Part shown: piece after piece, positions 8,562 to 17,670 of the stretch
Layout of the letters: every line of letters begins with the position of its first letter
Numbering within the stretch: the first letter of the stretch is position 1
DNA from: Pseudomonas sp. NFACC02
GTDB taxonomy: Bacteria > Pseudomonadota > Gammaproteobacteria > Pseudomonadales > Pseudomonadaceae
Direction: 5' to 3'
DNA: 64,000 nucleotides
Assembly: GCF_900110765.1 (NCBI RefSeq)
Contig: NZ_FOEO01000021.1
Coordinates: 1 to 64,000 of the forward strand
Notes under the pieces: generated by a model
The model's input: only the letters and a program-made list of their open reading frames with translations
Told to the model about the DNA's origin: nothing
The model's database searches: none
Translations under genes and position numbers: made by a program

Positions 8562-9997
8562 CGCACGAACACCCGATGGATCAGCTTCTGTATCGCCTTG
8601 CCATAAGGCGGATATATCAGCCGCGCGGCATTGAAACGCTGCTTGATGAACACGCCTTTGGCCTTGCTGAAGGTCAGAAAGCCTTCGTGACCGTGGTAGT
8701 GCCCCATCCCGGATGCACCGATACCGCCGAACGGCAAGTCGTCTTGTGCGACATGGAGCAGGGTGTCGTTCAGACAGACGCCACCGGAATGCGTCTGTTC
8801 CAGTACGCGTTTTTGCTCCGCCTTGTCGTAGCCGAAGTAATACAGCGCGAGTGGGCGAGGTCGTTGATTGATGTAGTCGAAGGCCTGCTCGATGCGGTCA
8901 TAAGGGATGATGGGTAACAACGGGCCGAAAATCTCGTCCTGCATGACCAGCATCTCGTCTTTGACGTTGAGCAAGAGGCTGAACGGCATGCGTCGTCCCT
9001 GGCCTTCTTCGTACAACGAGATGACGTTCGCGCCCTTGCTTTTCGCGTCGGCCAGGTAGCCGTTCAGCCGTGCCAGGTGCCGCGGGTTGATGATGGCCGT
9101 GTAGTCCGGGTTGTCGGCCAGGGTTGGATAGAAGCCGGTGACCGCCTTTTTGTACGCCTCGACAAAATCCATCACGCGGTCCCTCGGCACCAGCACGTAA
9201 TCCGGCGCGACGCAGGTCTGGCCAGCGTTCAGCGTTTTGCCGAAGGCAATGCGCTCGGCAGCGTCCTTCAACGGCACGTCATGGGAGACGATGGCGGGCG
9301 ACTTACCGCCCAACTCCAGTGTGACGGGCGTCAGATTCTCTGCCGCCGCGCGCATCACGTGTCGCCCCACGCTGGTGGCGCCGGTGAACAATAAATGATC
9401 AAAGGGCAGTCGGGAAAACGCCACGCCGACGTCCGCCTCGCCCAGCACCACCGACACCAGGTCCTCGGGGAAGACCCGGGCGAACAGCTTCTTGAGCAAC
9501 TCGCCTGTCGCGGGTGTCGACTCGCTGAGCTTGAGCATCACCCGATTGCCGGCAGCCAATGCGCCCACCAGCGGGCCAATTGCCAAATACAGCGGATAGT
9601 TCCACGGCACGATCACGCCAATCACGCCCAGTGGCTGATAGATGACTTTTGCTGAGGCGGGCTGGAACGCCATTCCCACACGGCGCCGAGACGCGCGCAT
9701 CCACGTTTTTAGATGGCGACATGCGTAATGGATGTTGTGGAGACTTGGCATCAATTCGGCGAGCAGCGTCTCGTCGGCGCTGCGGTGACTGAAGTCCGCA
9801 CTGATGGCGTCGATCAACGCCTGGCGCTCGTCGCTGAGCAATTGACGAAGGCTGTCGAGCCACTGCAGGCGTTGCCCGGCCGCTGGCATCGGGTCCGCCG
9901 CGAATGCCCGCCGCTGACTGTCGAACAGTCGTTGAAGTTCGGCATTCGGGTCGGGTAGATCGCCAGGCAGAGGCAGGCGGACGGATTCAACAGGCAT
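8558..9997 (-). CDS. calB: Coniferyl-aldehyde dehydrogenase family protein
   Basis: 479-aa NAD(P)-dependent aldehyde dehydrogenase. The LELGGKSPAIV segment carries the general-base Glu and NAGQTCVAPDY the nucleophilic Cys. The IVPWNYPLYL segment is the cofactor-binding entry. The start MPVESVRL was preferred to an ATG 45 bases upstream because AAAGGA precedes it and the upstream ATG lacks a ribosome site. The family oxidises aromatic or medium-chain aldehydes; coniferyl aldehyde is the named substrate in other pseudomonads and is not proven here. First gene of the calB-Tat-GMC operon. Confidence 0.87.
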   Translation of the reverse strand: MPVESVRLPLPGDLPDPNAELQRLFDSQRRAFAADPMPAAGQRLQWLDSLRQLLSDERQALIDAISADFSHRSADETLLAELMPSLHNIHYACRHLKTWMRASRRRVGMAFQPASAKVIYQPLGVIGVIVPWNYPLYLAIGPLVGALAAGNRVMLKLSESTPATGELLKKLFARVFPEDLVSVVLGEADVGVAFSRLPFDHLLFTGATSVGRHVMRAAAENLTPVTLELGGKSPAIVSHDVPLKDAAERIAFGKTLNAGQTCVAPDYVLVPRDRVMDFVEAYKKAVTGFYPTLADNPDYTAIINPRHLARLNGYLADAKSKGANVISLYEEGQGRRMPFSLLLNVKDEMLVMQDEIFGPLLPIIPYDRIEQAFDYINQRPRPLALYYFGYDKAEQKRVLEQTHSGGVCLNDTLLHVAQDDLPFGGIGASGMGHYHGHEGFLTFSKAKGVFIKQRFNAARLIYPPYGKAIQKLIHRVFVR

Positions 9998-10033
9998 CGC
10001 TGCAGTTCCTTTTGGACGTTGTAGCGTTGTTTT

Positions 10034-10049
10034 TAGAGTCATTGCTCTA
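10034..10049. promoter_or_regulatory. Palindrome in the calB/MFS divergent region
   Basis: TAGAG, six bases, CTCTA: a perfect 5-bp inverted repeat 37 bases upstream of the preferred calB start and about 130 bases before the MFS start. Its size would suit a dimeric repressor such as the TetR protein encoded at 11449. No second copy was found near the tetR gene. Confidence 0.3.
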
Positions 10050-10178
10050 GAAAGTCAAATGCGCTCGTCATGTTCATCGCCGGCATTGTCATGCCGCTTG
10101 CACCGCGCAAATCCGCGGGCCAGACTGCTTGCGCCGGTTCCTGGCGAACCGATTCGCTACACGTGACATGGAGTCTCA

Positions 10179-11375
10179 ATGCGTACGGACTATCTGGCGT
10201 TCTTCTTTTCCCTTTTTCTCTCGCGGTTGGCCGATCAGATTCTGTTGTTTCTGGTTCCGCTGATTGTCTTCCAGACCACCCAAAGCGCCTCCTGGGCAGG
10301 TGTGGCGTTTTTCGTCGAGACGCTGCCGCGCTTTTTGGCATTCCCCATCTGCGGCGCACTGTGCGACAAGTACGCCCCGATCCGCTTGTTGCACATCAGT
10401 CAGATGTACCGCGCAGTGATCTGCGTGGTTGCGATGGTCTTGTACGGAGTGTTTGGCGGGATTTACTGGCTGGTATTGCTTTCCGCGATCTGCGGGGTGC
10501 TGACCACTCAAGGGATCATGGCGCGTGAAGTGGTGATGCCCCATATCTTCGCGGACTATCGATACGGCAAGACGCTGTCCTACTCACAGATCGCCGACCA
10601 GACCGGGCTTGTCCTCGGCCCGCTGCTGGCGGCACTCTCGCTGGAGTTCTGCCCGTGGCCAGGCGTGGTCGTCGGCGTCGCGTTGCTGTTCGTGCTCGCT
10701 GACGTCGCGATGCGTGAGTGGCAGCGCAGCAGCAACGTGACACTGGAGACGTTCGAGCAGCATGCAGACATCTGGTTTCAACCCTTGCGGATTGCTTTCA
10801 GCCACATCCGGCGGTCCGCCGAGCTCAAAAAAATCATTTGCCTGGCGGCAGGCGTGAATCTCATCGTGGGCGTGACGCTGGCCAGCTCGGCGGCCATGGT
10901 CATCGGCTCATTCGGTGAAAGCAAAGACTTCTACGCGGCGCTTCAAGCGTCGGGCGCGCTGGTCACCATTGTGATTCTGTTCGGGCTGGCCCGTATCACG
11001 TTGCCGCTGTCGGTGCTTGGCAGGGTGTCTTACTGCGCCATCACGCTGGGTGCGCTGATCACCGCCACCGGTGCGGCCTCCGAGATTTACCTGATGGGCT
11101 TCCTGCTTATCGTCGGTTTCGACAAGATGTTCAATGTCTACATGCGGACCATCCGTCAACGCGTGATTCCCGTGCGAGATTTCGGCAAGACCGTCGGCGT
11201 CATCACACTGCTGAACAACCTGACCCAACCGCTGGCCGGTTTGTTGGTGGGGGTGTGGGCCGTGTCGATGGGGTTACGGGGCGTGATTCTCGCGCTGGCA
11301 CTGGCCGCCGTGGTGATTGGCGTTGTCGTGGCCGTCGCCACCCGGACGAAGGTGGCGGCCCCCGTCGAGTCATGA
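10179..11375 (+). CDS. Major facilitator superfamily transporter
   Basis: 398-aa inner-membrane carrier with about 12 hydrophobic segments and a typical MFS loop (GALCDKYAPIR, about residues 61-71) after helix 2. A GGAG site six bases before the ATG supports the start. MFS members of this type are usually drug or metabolite exporters; the substrate cannot be read from the sequence. It diverges from the calB operon and is followed by a TetR gene, an arrangement common for regulated efflux. Confidence 0.8.
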   Translation: MRTDYLAFFFSLFLSRLADQILLFLVPLIVFQTTQSASWAGVAFFVETLPRFLAFPICGALCDKYAPIRLLHISQMYRAVICVVAMVLYGVFGGIYWLVLLSAICGVLTTQGIMAREVVMPHIFADYRYGKTLSYSQIADQTGLVLGPLLAALSLEFCPWPGVVVGVALLFVLADVAMREWQRSSNVTLETFEQHADIWFQPLRIAFSHIRRSAELKKIICLAAGVNLIVGVTLASSAAMVIGSFGESKDFYAALQASGALVTIVILFGLARITLPLSVLGRVSYCAITLGALITATGAASEIYLMGFLLIVGFDKMFNVYMRTIRQRVIPVRDFGKTVGVITLLNNLTQPLAGLLVGVWAVSMGLRGVILALALAAVVIGVVVAVATRTKVAAPVES

Positions 11376-11448
11376 GGGCTGCACCGCATCGCGGCGCTTG
11401 CGTTAAGATCGGACACATTCCTGTCACGTCCCAACGTTCGAGTCGAGC

Positions 11449-12135
11449 ATGGCGCCGCGCATCAAAACCTTACGCATCAAGACCCGTGAACGCATCGTGC
11501 AGAGCAGCCTGGAGCTGTTCAATCAGCAGGGTGAGCGCAGCGTCAGTACCAACCACATCGCTGCGCACATGGAGATCTCGCCGGGCAATCTGTATTACCA
11601 CTTCGCCAACAAGCAGGCGATCATCGCCGAGCTGTTCAACGAATACGAAGCCTTGGTGGACAGTTTCCTGCATCCGCCCAAAGGTCGCTTGCCGGGTGTC
11701 GAAGACAAGCGTCATTACCTGACCGCGATTCTGGACGGCATGTGGCGCTACCGTTTTCTGCACCGCGACCTTGAACATCTGCTCGAAGCCGACCCTGAGC
11801 TGGCGGCACGCTATCGGCGGTTTTCGCAGCATTGTCTGATCAAGGCCATGGCCATTTACGGCGGCTTCGTCGAAGCAGGGATTCTGGACATGGACAAGGT
11901 GCAGATCGAATCGCTCACGCTCAATGCCTGGATCATCCTGACCTCCTGGGTGCGTTTCCTCTGCACCACCCGGGAAAACGCCACACACCTGAACGAAGAC
12001 GCCATTCGGCGCGGCGTGTATCAGGTGCTGATGCTCGAACTCGCTTACGTTACGCCCGAGGCTCGGGAAGCCGTGCATGCCCTTTGCGCCGAATTTTATG
12101 TGCCGCTTAACAAGGCACTGGAGGACGCGAGCTGA
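11449..12135 (+). CDS. TetR family transcriptional regulator
   Basis: 228 aa. The N-terminal helix-turn-helix spans about residues 12-55, with RERIVQSSLELFNQQGERSVSTN followed by the ISPGNLYYHFANKQAI recognition segment. The C-terminal ligand domain (about 75-228) resembles a TetR_C group seen with BetI-like proteins. Located 73 bases after the MFS gene on the same strand. It probably controls the MFS gene, the calB operon or both; this rests on position only. Confidence 0.85.
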   Translation: MAPRIKTLRIKTRERIVQSSLELFNQQGERSVSTNHIAAHMEISPGNLYYHFANKQAIIAELFNEYEALVDSFLHPPKGRLPGVEDKRHYLTAILDGMWRYRFLHRDLEHLLEADPELAARYRRFSQHCLIKAMAIYGGFVEAGILDMDKVQIESLTLNAWIILTSWVRFLCTTRENATHLNEDAIRRGVYQVLMLELAYVTPEAREAVHALCAEFYVPLNKALEDAS

Positions 12136-12207
12136 AGTGCGGCGCTCGTTCGCTCAAATGGATTGTCTTATCGCTATAGCCACTTTCACTGTCTGCAGGA
12201 GCCTGTC

Positions 12208-13062
12208 ATGTCCATCGCGCAATTGATCAGCCCGCAACAACTGGCCGAACGCCAACAAGAGCCCGGGCTTGTGATTCTGGATTGTCGTTCCTCACTTGAT
12301 GACCTGGATTACGGTCAGCGCAGCTATGCCGAGGGGCACATAGAGGGTTCTTCCTACGCAGACCTGCTCAATGACCTGAGCGGTCCCGTTACCAAAGGCG
12401 TCACCGGTCGCCATCCGCTGCCCGATCCGCAGGTACTGATCGAGCGCCTGCGTTTTTGGGGTGTCAATAACGACAGCGACATCGTGCTCTATGACGATGG
12501 CCCCGGCGCCTACGCCGCCAGGGCGTGGTGGTTACTGGCATGGCTGGGCAAGCGTGATGGCGTGTACATCCTTGATGGCGGGCTGAAGGCCTGGCATGCG
12601 GCGGGACTGCCATTGAGTCTGGACCCGCCGGAACATCGACAAGGTTCGTTCCAGGGCGCGCCCGATCAATCCCTGGTGTTGAGCGCAGCGGATTTGCAGG
12701 GGAGGCTGGGAGCGCCGGAGATGACCTTGATCGACGCCCGGGCGCCGGCGCGCTTTCGCGGTGAGGTCGAGCCGATCGACCCTATAGCAGGGCACATTCC
12801 CGGTGCTCAATGCGCAGCGTTTACCGACAACCTGGCCGCCGACGGACGTTTTCTCCCGGCCGAACAGCTCAAACAGCGGTTTGCACACACGCTGAAAGGG
12901 CGCTCGCCAGACCAGTTGGTGGCCTATTGCGGTTCCGGTGTCACGGCATGTCATAACCTGTTTGCCCTGTGTCTGGCTGGCTATCCGCTGGGCAGGTTGT
13001 ATGCGGGGTCCTGGAGCGAGTGGATCAATGATCCGGCCCGAGGTATTGCGACGGGGGACTGA
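12208..13062 (+). CDS. Thiosulfate/3-mercaptopyruvate sulfurtransferase
   Basis: 284-aa tandem-rhodanese enzyme. The first, inactive rhodanese domain covers about residues 5-130 and the second about 155-284. The active loop CGSGVTA near residue 238 has the CG(S/T)GVT form that is typical of 3-mercaptopyruvate sulfurtransferases rather than thiosulfate rhodaneses. The ATG at 12208 follows a GCAGGAG site and starts MSIAQLISP; 15 upstream in-frame codons were excluded. Cytoplasmic sulfur transfer to cyanide, thiols or proteins. Confidence 0.88.
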   Translation: MSIAQLISPQQLAERQQEPGLVILDCRSSLDDLDYGQRSYAEGHIEGSSYADLLNDLSGPVTKGVTGRHPLPDPQVLIERLRFWGVNNDSDIVLYDDGPGAYAARAWWLLAWLGKRDGVYILDGGLKAWHAAGLPLSLDPPEHRQGSFQGAPDQSLVLSAADLQGRLGAPEMTLIDARAPARFRGEVEPIDPIAGHIPGAQCAAFTDNLAADGRFLPAEQLKQRFAHTLKGRSPDQLVAYCGSGVTACHNLFALCLAGYPLGRLYAGSWSEWINDPARGIATGD

Positions 13063-13097
13063 CGACGGCTGTAGAAAACGGTGGGAGTGAGATCACG

Positions 13098-13421
13098 CTA
13101 GATCTGCCCCATCGCCCATCGCAGCAAAAAGAACACCACCAGACCGCCTCCTATGGTCGCCAGCAGGTTACGGCTGAACGCTGCAATCGCGATTGCAGCG
13201 ATGCCGGCCAGCAAGTACGCGTTCTGGAACGACACCTGCCAGTGCTGGCCGTCTGGCAGCAGCATGCCCGGTACCACGATGGCGGTCAGGACGGCAGTTG
13301 GCACGTAGTGCAGGCCTTGTCGCACGACCGGCGGGAAGCGCAGGTTCGGCCAGGCGAAGAGGCTGTAGCGCATCAGGAAGGTGATCGCGCTCATGCCCAG
13401 AATCAGCCACCAATAACTCAT
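13098..13421 (-). CDS. azlD: AzlD family branched-chain amino-acid transporter small subunit
   Basis: 107-aa membrane protein with three or four hydrophobic helices, matching the AzlD size and hydrophobic pattern (MSYWWLILGMSAITFLMRYS start). AzlD works with AzlC (YgaZ/YgaH in E. coli) to export branched-chain amino acids. Its ATG overlaps the azlC stop in an ATGA, so the two are translated together. Confidence 0.88.
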   Translation of the reverse strand: MSYWWLILGMSAITFLMRYSLFAWPNLRFPPVVRQGLHYVPTAVLTAIVVPGMLLPDGQHWQVSFQNAYLLAGIAAIAIAAFSRNLLATIGGGLVVFFLLRWAMGQI

Positions 13422-14146
13422 GGATGCACCCCCTCGCGGGATCGGTCGTGAGGGCGCGCCGCCTGCCGACGTTCAAGCAGAACACCCACGGCAATCCCGC
13501 TGAACGCGGCAGCCATCAGCCCCAGCTTGTACGGCAGTGACCACGTGACCAGCGCCACGGCGCCCGCCACCAGGGCAGCGGCGATCTGCGGCTGATTGCG
13601 TAACAGCGGCACTACGATGCCGATGAACGTTGCCAGCATCGCGAACTCCAGGCCCCAGCTCGCCATGTCCGGAACCGCCTGACCGAACAATACGCCCACC
13701 AGTGAACTGCCGACCCAACAGGCGTAAAGTGCGCTCGCCACGCCGAGCCAATACCAATGCGCCAGCGGTTGGCGGCCGTGGACGATGTAGTAACGCTGCA
13801 CAACCGCAAACGTTTCGTCGGTCAGCCAGAACGCCAGCAGCAATCGCCAGCGTTGGGGCAAACCCTGGACCTGCGGCTGCAAGGTGGCGCTGTAAAGCAC
13901 ATGGCGCAGATTGACGATGAAGGTGGTCAGCAGGATCACCACGGCGCTGGCGCCGGCGCCCATCAGACTGACAACGATGAACTGTGCGGACCCGGCATAG
14001 ACGAACAACGACATGCCGACCGCTTGCCACAGCGACAAGCCACCGACACCGGCGAGGGTTCCGAAGATGATGCCGAACGGCGCGATGCCGACGAGCATAG
14101 GCACACTGTCGCGAAGACCGCGGACGTAGAGTTGATGGCGGGACAT
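13418..14146 (-). CDS. azlC: AzlC family branched-chain amino-acid transporter large subunit
   Basis: 242-aa inner-membrane protein with about six helices. The GIAPFGIIFGTLAGVGGLS and LRHVLYSATL segments are typical of AzlC/YgaZ. A strong TAAGGAGAA ribosome site precedes the start. It pairs with the overlapping azlD gene to form a branched-chain amino-acid exporter. Confidence 0.9.
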   Translation of the reverse strand: MSRHQLYVRGLRDSVPMLVGIAPFGIIFGTLAGVGGLSLWQAVGMSLFVYAGSAQFIVVSLMGAGASAVVILLTTFIVNLRHVLYSATLQPQVQGLPQRWRLLLAFWLTDETFAVVQRYYIVHGRQPLAHWYWLGVASALYACWVGSSLVGVLFGQAVPDMASWGLEFAMLATFIGIVVPLLRNQPQIAAALVAGAVALVTWSLPYKLGLMAAAFSGIAVGVLLERRQAARPHDRSREGVHP

Positions 14147-14232
14147 GCTGTTCTCCTTATGCCCCGAATGTTAGGCGGGTGCGGGAGCGCTGTCTTGAAC
14201 GATCTTGCACAGATCAAAACCGGTCTTGAACC

Positions 14233-14331
14233 GTAGCAGCCGGCATTGCTGGCGAATGCGGTGGTTCAGTCACATCAACGGCGACTGACACTCCGCATTC
14301 GCTGCCCTCGTAACCTCGGACGGCTCCTACA
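14233..14331. repeat. REPIN-like inverted REP pair, degenerate
   Basis: Two inverted arms of the family GTAGGAGCCGGCTTGCTGGC, here mutated (GTAGCAGCCGGCATTGCTGG on the left, CGGCTCCTAC on the right), separated by about 60 bases. Part of a 401-base gap between azlC and the hydrolase gene that contains no gene. Confidence 0.7.
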
Positions 14332-14372
14332 AGATCCGCGTCGTTCTAAAGACATGGGGACGCCGCTGATGC

Positions 14373-14471
14373 TGTAGGAGCCGGCTTGCTGGCGAATGCG
14401 GTGTCTCAGCAACATCGATGGTGGATGACACACCGCGTTCGCAGCCCTCGTAACCTCGAACGGCTCCTACA
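14373..14471. repeat. REPIN-like inverted REP pair
   Basis: Same family and length as the element at 14233, with a better preserved left arm (TGTAGGAGCCGGCTTGCTGG) and the right arm CGGCTCCTACA. The two elements lie in tandem, 41 bases apart, and share much of their central sequence, so one probably arose by duplication of the other. Confidence 0.75.
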
Positions 14472-14547
14472 GGATCGGCGGCGAATGAGGTTGTCTCCGT
14501 GGGAACGCCGTGCTCCCAGGTTCTTCGGCAATTTGAACAGTGAAGCG

Positions 14548-15570
14548 TCAGACCATCAGGCCTGCTTGAGCCCCGTGCACATCCACCAACCACTCCGGAA
14601 TCCGTTTCTCCAGGTAATAGTTCGGCGTTCTGATCGTGCCTCCGACAAACCCCACATGACCACCATGGTTCTGCAGGTCGAACTGGGTGCTTGAGGACAG
14701 CTCGCCCGCATCAGGCAGGCTGTGCTTGAACACGAACGGGTCGTCGATTGATTGCACCAGCAGCGTCGGCGTGCGAATCGCGCCGAGGAAATAGCGGCTC
14801 GAGGCGCGATGGTAATAATCCTGAGCGTCGACAAAACCGTTGAGCGGCGCGGTCACTTTTCCATCGAATTCCCAGAACGTGCGCAGATTGTCGAGTGAGC
14901 CCAGCGCGGCGAGGGCGGCGAGGCCTTCGTTCAGGCCCTCATGCTGAAAGCGGCGCTGTTTGTCGCGGATATACCCGACCATCTCGCGCATGAAATGCCG
15001 TTGATAGACCTTGGAAAACCCCTGCCCGATGCGGTCTGCGCATTCGTCCAGGCGAAACGGCACCGAAACCGCCGCCGCGCCTTGCAGGTCGCTGTCCAGA
15101 CCGGATTCGCCCAGGTGCTTGAGCAGGATGTTGCCGCCCAATGAATACCCGACCGCGTAAAGCGGGGCCAGTGGTCGTGCGGTGCGGATGTGTGCGATGA
15201 CGGCCGCCAGGTCTTCGCTCGCGCCGGAATGGTAGCTGCGCGGAAGCAGATTGGGTTCGCCCGAGCAGCCTCGCCAGTTCAGCGCGACGCTGGTCCAGCC
15301 ACGTTTCTCCATGGCTTGCTGCAGACCAACGACGTATGGCGAGTTGGAGGAGCCGGTAAGCCCATGCAGCACCAGCACGATGGGTACTTTCGCGTCGTGC
15401 GGACCGTACCAGTCCATGTCGAGGAAGTCCCCATCCTCCAGCCAGAGCCGCTCGCGCCGACGATCCAGGTGAATGGTCTTTCGCCAGAGCGGGCCCCAAA
15501 GGGTTTGCAGGTGCGGGTTGCCGAGTCCGAATGCGGGAATGAACGGACGGCTGTCAGCTGGCGACAACAC
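14548..15570 (-). CDS. YheT family alpha/beta hydrolase
   Basis: 340-aa alpha/beta hydrolase of the YheT/ABHD1-3 group. The oxyanion segment VLHGLTGSSNS is near residues 67-77, the nucleophile elbow GYSLGGN near 141-147 and the catalytic His in NHGGHVGF near 301-308. Substrate unknown. Its start overlaps the rsmD 3' end by 17 bases, suggesting co-translation. Confidence 0.87.
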   Translation of the reverse strand: MLSPADSRPFIPAFGLGNPHLQTLWGPLWRKTIHLDRRRERLWLEDGDFLDMDWYGPHDAKVPIVLVLHGLTGSSNSPYVVGLQQAMEKRGWTSVALNWRGCSGEPNLLPRSYHSGASEDLAAVIAHIRTARPLAPLYAVGYSLGGNILLKHLGESGLDSDLQGAAAVSVPFRLDECADRIGQGFSKVYQRHFMREMVGYIRDKQRRFQHEGLNEGLAALAALGSLDNLRTFWEFDGKVTAPLNGFVDAQDYYHRASSRYFLGAIRTPTLLVQSIDDPFVFKHSLPDAGELSSSTQFDLQNHGGHVGFVGGTIRTPNYYLEKRIPEWLVDVHGAQAGLMV

Positions 15571-16174
15571 TTCTTTCCCACAGCGCGTAATGCACTTGCC
15601 CGGCCTTCTTCTCCCGGTGCAGGCGCCAGTTGGCCGGCAGGCCGAGGGTCGACGGCGCAGTTTCGCTCTCGGTGTAGATCCACGCGTTATCCGCGAGCCA
15701 GTTGCGCTCTTCCAGAAGCGTGCAGGCGGGTGTCAGCAGATTCTGGTGGAACGGTGGGTCGAGAAAGACCACGTCGAACTGCTCAGCCGATTGCGACTCC
15801 AGGTACCGCAGTGCGTCGGTGGCGTGCGTCTTGCCGACGGTGCAGCGCAACGTGCCCAGGTGCTCGCGCAGACTGGAAATGGCCGTTGAGTTGGTGTCCA
15901 GCGCCAGGCCCATGCCGGCGCCACGTGACAAGGCCTCCAGGTACAACGCGCCGCTGCCTGCGAATGGGTCGAGCACGCGGGCGCCTTCGATATAAGGCGC
16001 CAGCCAGTTGAACAGCGTTTCACGAACACGATCCGGCGTGGGACGCAGGCCCGGCCCGTCAGGGAAACTCAGACGCCGACTGCGCCATTCGCCGCCGATA
16101 ATCCGCAGTTGGCCCAGGCCCGTGTGGATTTTGTGCCCCTTGTGGATACGTGGCGGCTTGGAAGTCGAGGTCAT
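15554..16174 (-). CDS. rsmD: 16S rRNA (guanine966-N2)-methyltransferase RsmD
   Basis: 206-aa SAM-dependent methyltransferase that modifies G966 of 16S rRNA. The LRIIGGEWRSRRL entry, the SAM motif VLDPFAGSGALYLEALSRGA near 88-107 and the catalytic VFLDPPF near 155-161 are visible. Its ATG shares one base with the stop of the upstream M16 gene. Standard length. Confidence 0.94.
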   Translation of the reverse strand: MTSTSKPPRIHKGHKIHTGLGQLRIIGGEWRSRRLSFPDGPGLRPTPDRVRETLFNWLAPYIEGARVLDPFAGSGALYLEALSRGAGMGLALDTNSTAISSLREHLGTLRCTVGKTHATDALRYLESQSAEQFDVVFLDPPFHQNLLTPACTLLEERNWLADNAWIYTESETAPSTLGLPANWRLHREKKAGQVHYALWERSVVAS

Positions 16175-17670
16175 TAGTGCTCCGGAACGCCGAGCGGTTG
16201 CTCAGCGGGTTTATCAGTAGGGGGCGGTAGCGGCTTCTGCGGGACGGTCGGACCGGCCGTCACGATCACCAGCTTGTCCGCGTCCAGATGCTTGTTCATC
16301 ACCGTCTTGATCTGCTCGACGGTGACGCTCTGGGATTGGGTCATGAAGTCTTCGAGATAGCTCAGGGGCAGATTATAGAAGCCAATCGCACCCAGTTGCC
16401 CAACGATCGCCGAGTTGCTGGCGGTCGAGAGCGGGAAGCTGCCCGCCAGTTCGCGCTTGGCATCGTCCAGTTCTTTCTGGGTCGGGCCGTTGGCGAGGAA
16501 GTCACGAGTGATGTCCTTGACCAGCTTGAGCGTGTTTTCGCTCAGTTCCGCTCGGGTTTGCAGGCCGATCATGAACGGCCCGCGCGCTTGCATCGGGGTA
16601 AAGCCCGAAGAGACGCCATAGGTCAGGCCGCGTTTCTCGCGAACTTCCGTCATCAAACGGCTGCCGAAGCCGCCGCCACCGAGGATCGAATTGCCCAATG
16701 ACAGCGCGGCATAATCCGGATCGGCACGGTCGATGCCCAGTTCAGCCAGCATCAAGTGCGTCTGCTTGGACGGAAATTCGATATGGGTTTCGCCCGGTTT
16801 GGGCTCGGTCGGTTCGACGGTCTTCGCCAGGGCCGGCCCTTTCGGTAACGACGCTGAGACCTGTGCCGCCACGGCTTCGGCGTCTTCGCGTGACAAGTCG
16901 CCGACCAGCGCGATGACTGCGTTGCCGGCCGCATAAGCCTTGGCATGGAAGGCTTTCAATTGAGCCAGAGTGATAGGCGCGATGCTTTTGGCCGTGCCCA
17001 TGCTCGGGTGCGCGTACGGGTGATCGCCATACAGGCGCTTGAACAATTCGTCGCCCGCCAGTTTGCCCGGGTTCTGCTTCTGGTATTCGAAGCTGGCCAT
17101 CAGCTGGTTCTTGATCCGCGCCAGCGAGTCGGCCGGAAAGGTGGGTTTGCCAACGACTTCCGAGAACAGCTTTAGCGCAGGCTCGCGCTTGTCCGGGGCG
17201 CTGAGGCTGCGCAACGACGCAATGGCCATGTCGCGGTAGGACCCGTTGCCGAAGTCGGCGCCCAGGCCCTCGAAACCTTGGGCGATGGCGCTGACATCCT
17301 TGCCTTTCACGCCCTCGTTGAGCATGGCGTTGGTGACCAGCGCGATACCCGGCGTCGCGCCGTCCTGGCTGCTGCCTGCAGCGAACAGCAGGCGCATGTC
17401 GAACATGGGCAGCTCATGGGCTTCGACGAACAGCACGCGAGCGCCCTCGGCGGTTTTCCACGACTGAATGTTCAGCGAGCGACGGGCGGGCGCTTTACCA
17501 TCGAGTTCTTTCAGCGAATCGAGGGTATTGGCGGCTTTGTCGATCGCCTTGGGTGCGTCGGCGGTGGTGTCGGCCATCACCGAGGCCATGCTGAACAGGC
17601 CGAGGGTTGCAGCGAGCAACAACGCAGGGGCCCGCGTTCGCGCAAAGCGTATTTCGTCGCGCTTACTCAT
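16174..17670 (-). CDS. M16 family peptidase homolog lacking the zinc motif
   Basis: 498 aa with an N-terminal signal sequence (about residues 10-34, RAPALLLAATLGLFSMASVMA). It has the M16 fold of two alpha/beta halves, including the R/Y-pair region EVREKRGLTYGVSSGF. The HxxEH zinc site expected in the first half is absent: the region reads ALVTNAMLNEGV. It is therefore probably the non-catalytic partner of the M16 enzyme encoded immediately upstream. The start overlaps that gene's stop by 8 bases; the longer upstream reading frame was rejected because it runs through the neighbour. Confidence 0.88.
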   Translation of the reverse strand: MSKRDEIRFARTRAPALLLAATLGLFSMASVMADTTADAPKAIDKAANTLDSLKELDGKAPARRSLNIQSWKTAEGARVLFVEAHELPMFDMRLLFAAGSSQDGATPGIALVTNAMLNEGVKGKDVSAIAQGFEGLGADFGNGSYRDMAIASLRSLSAPDKREPALKLFSEVVGKPTFPADSLARIKNQLMASFEYQKQNPGKLAGDELFKRLYGDHPYAHPSMGTAKSIAPITLAQLKAFHAKAYAAGNAVIALVGDLSREDAEAVAAQVSASLPKGPALAKTVEPTEPKPGETHIEFPSKQTHLMLAELGIDRADPDYAALSLGNSILGGGGFGSRLMTEVREKRGLTYGVSSGFTPMQARGPFMIGLQTRAELSENTLKLVKDITRDFLANGPTQKELDDAKRELAGSFPLSTASNSAIVGQLGAIGFYNLPLSYLEDFMTQSQSVTVEQIKTVMNKHLDADKLVIVTAGPTVPQKPLPPPTDKPAEQPLGVPEH

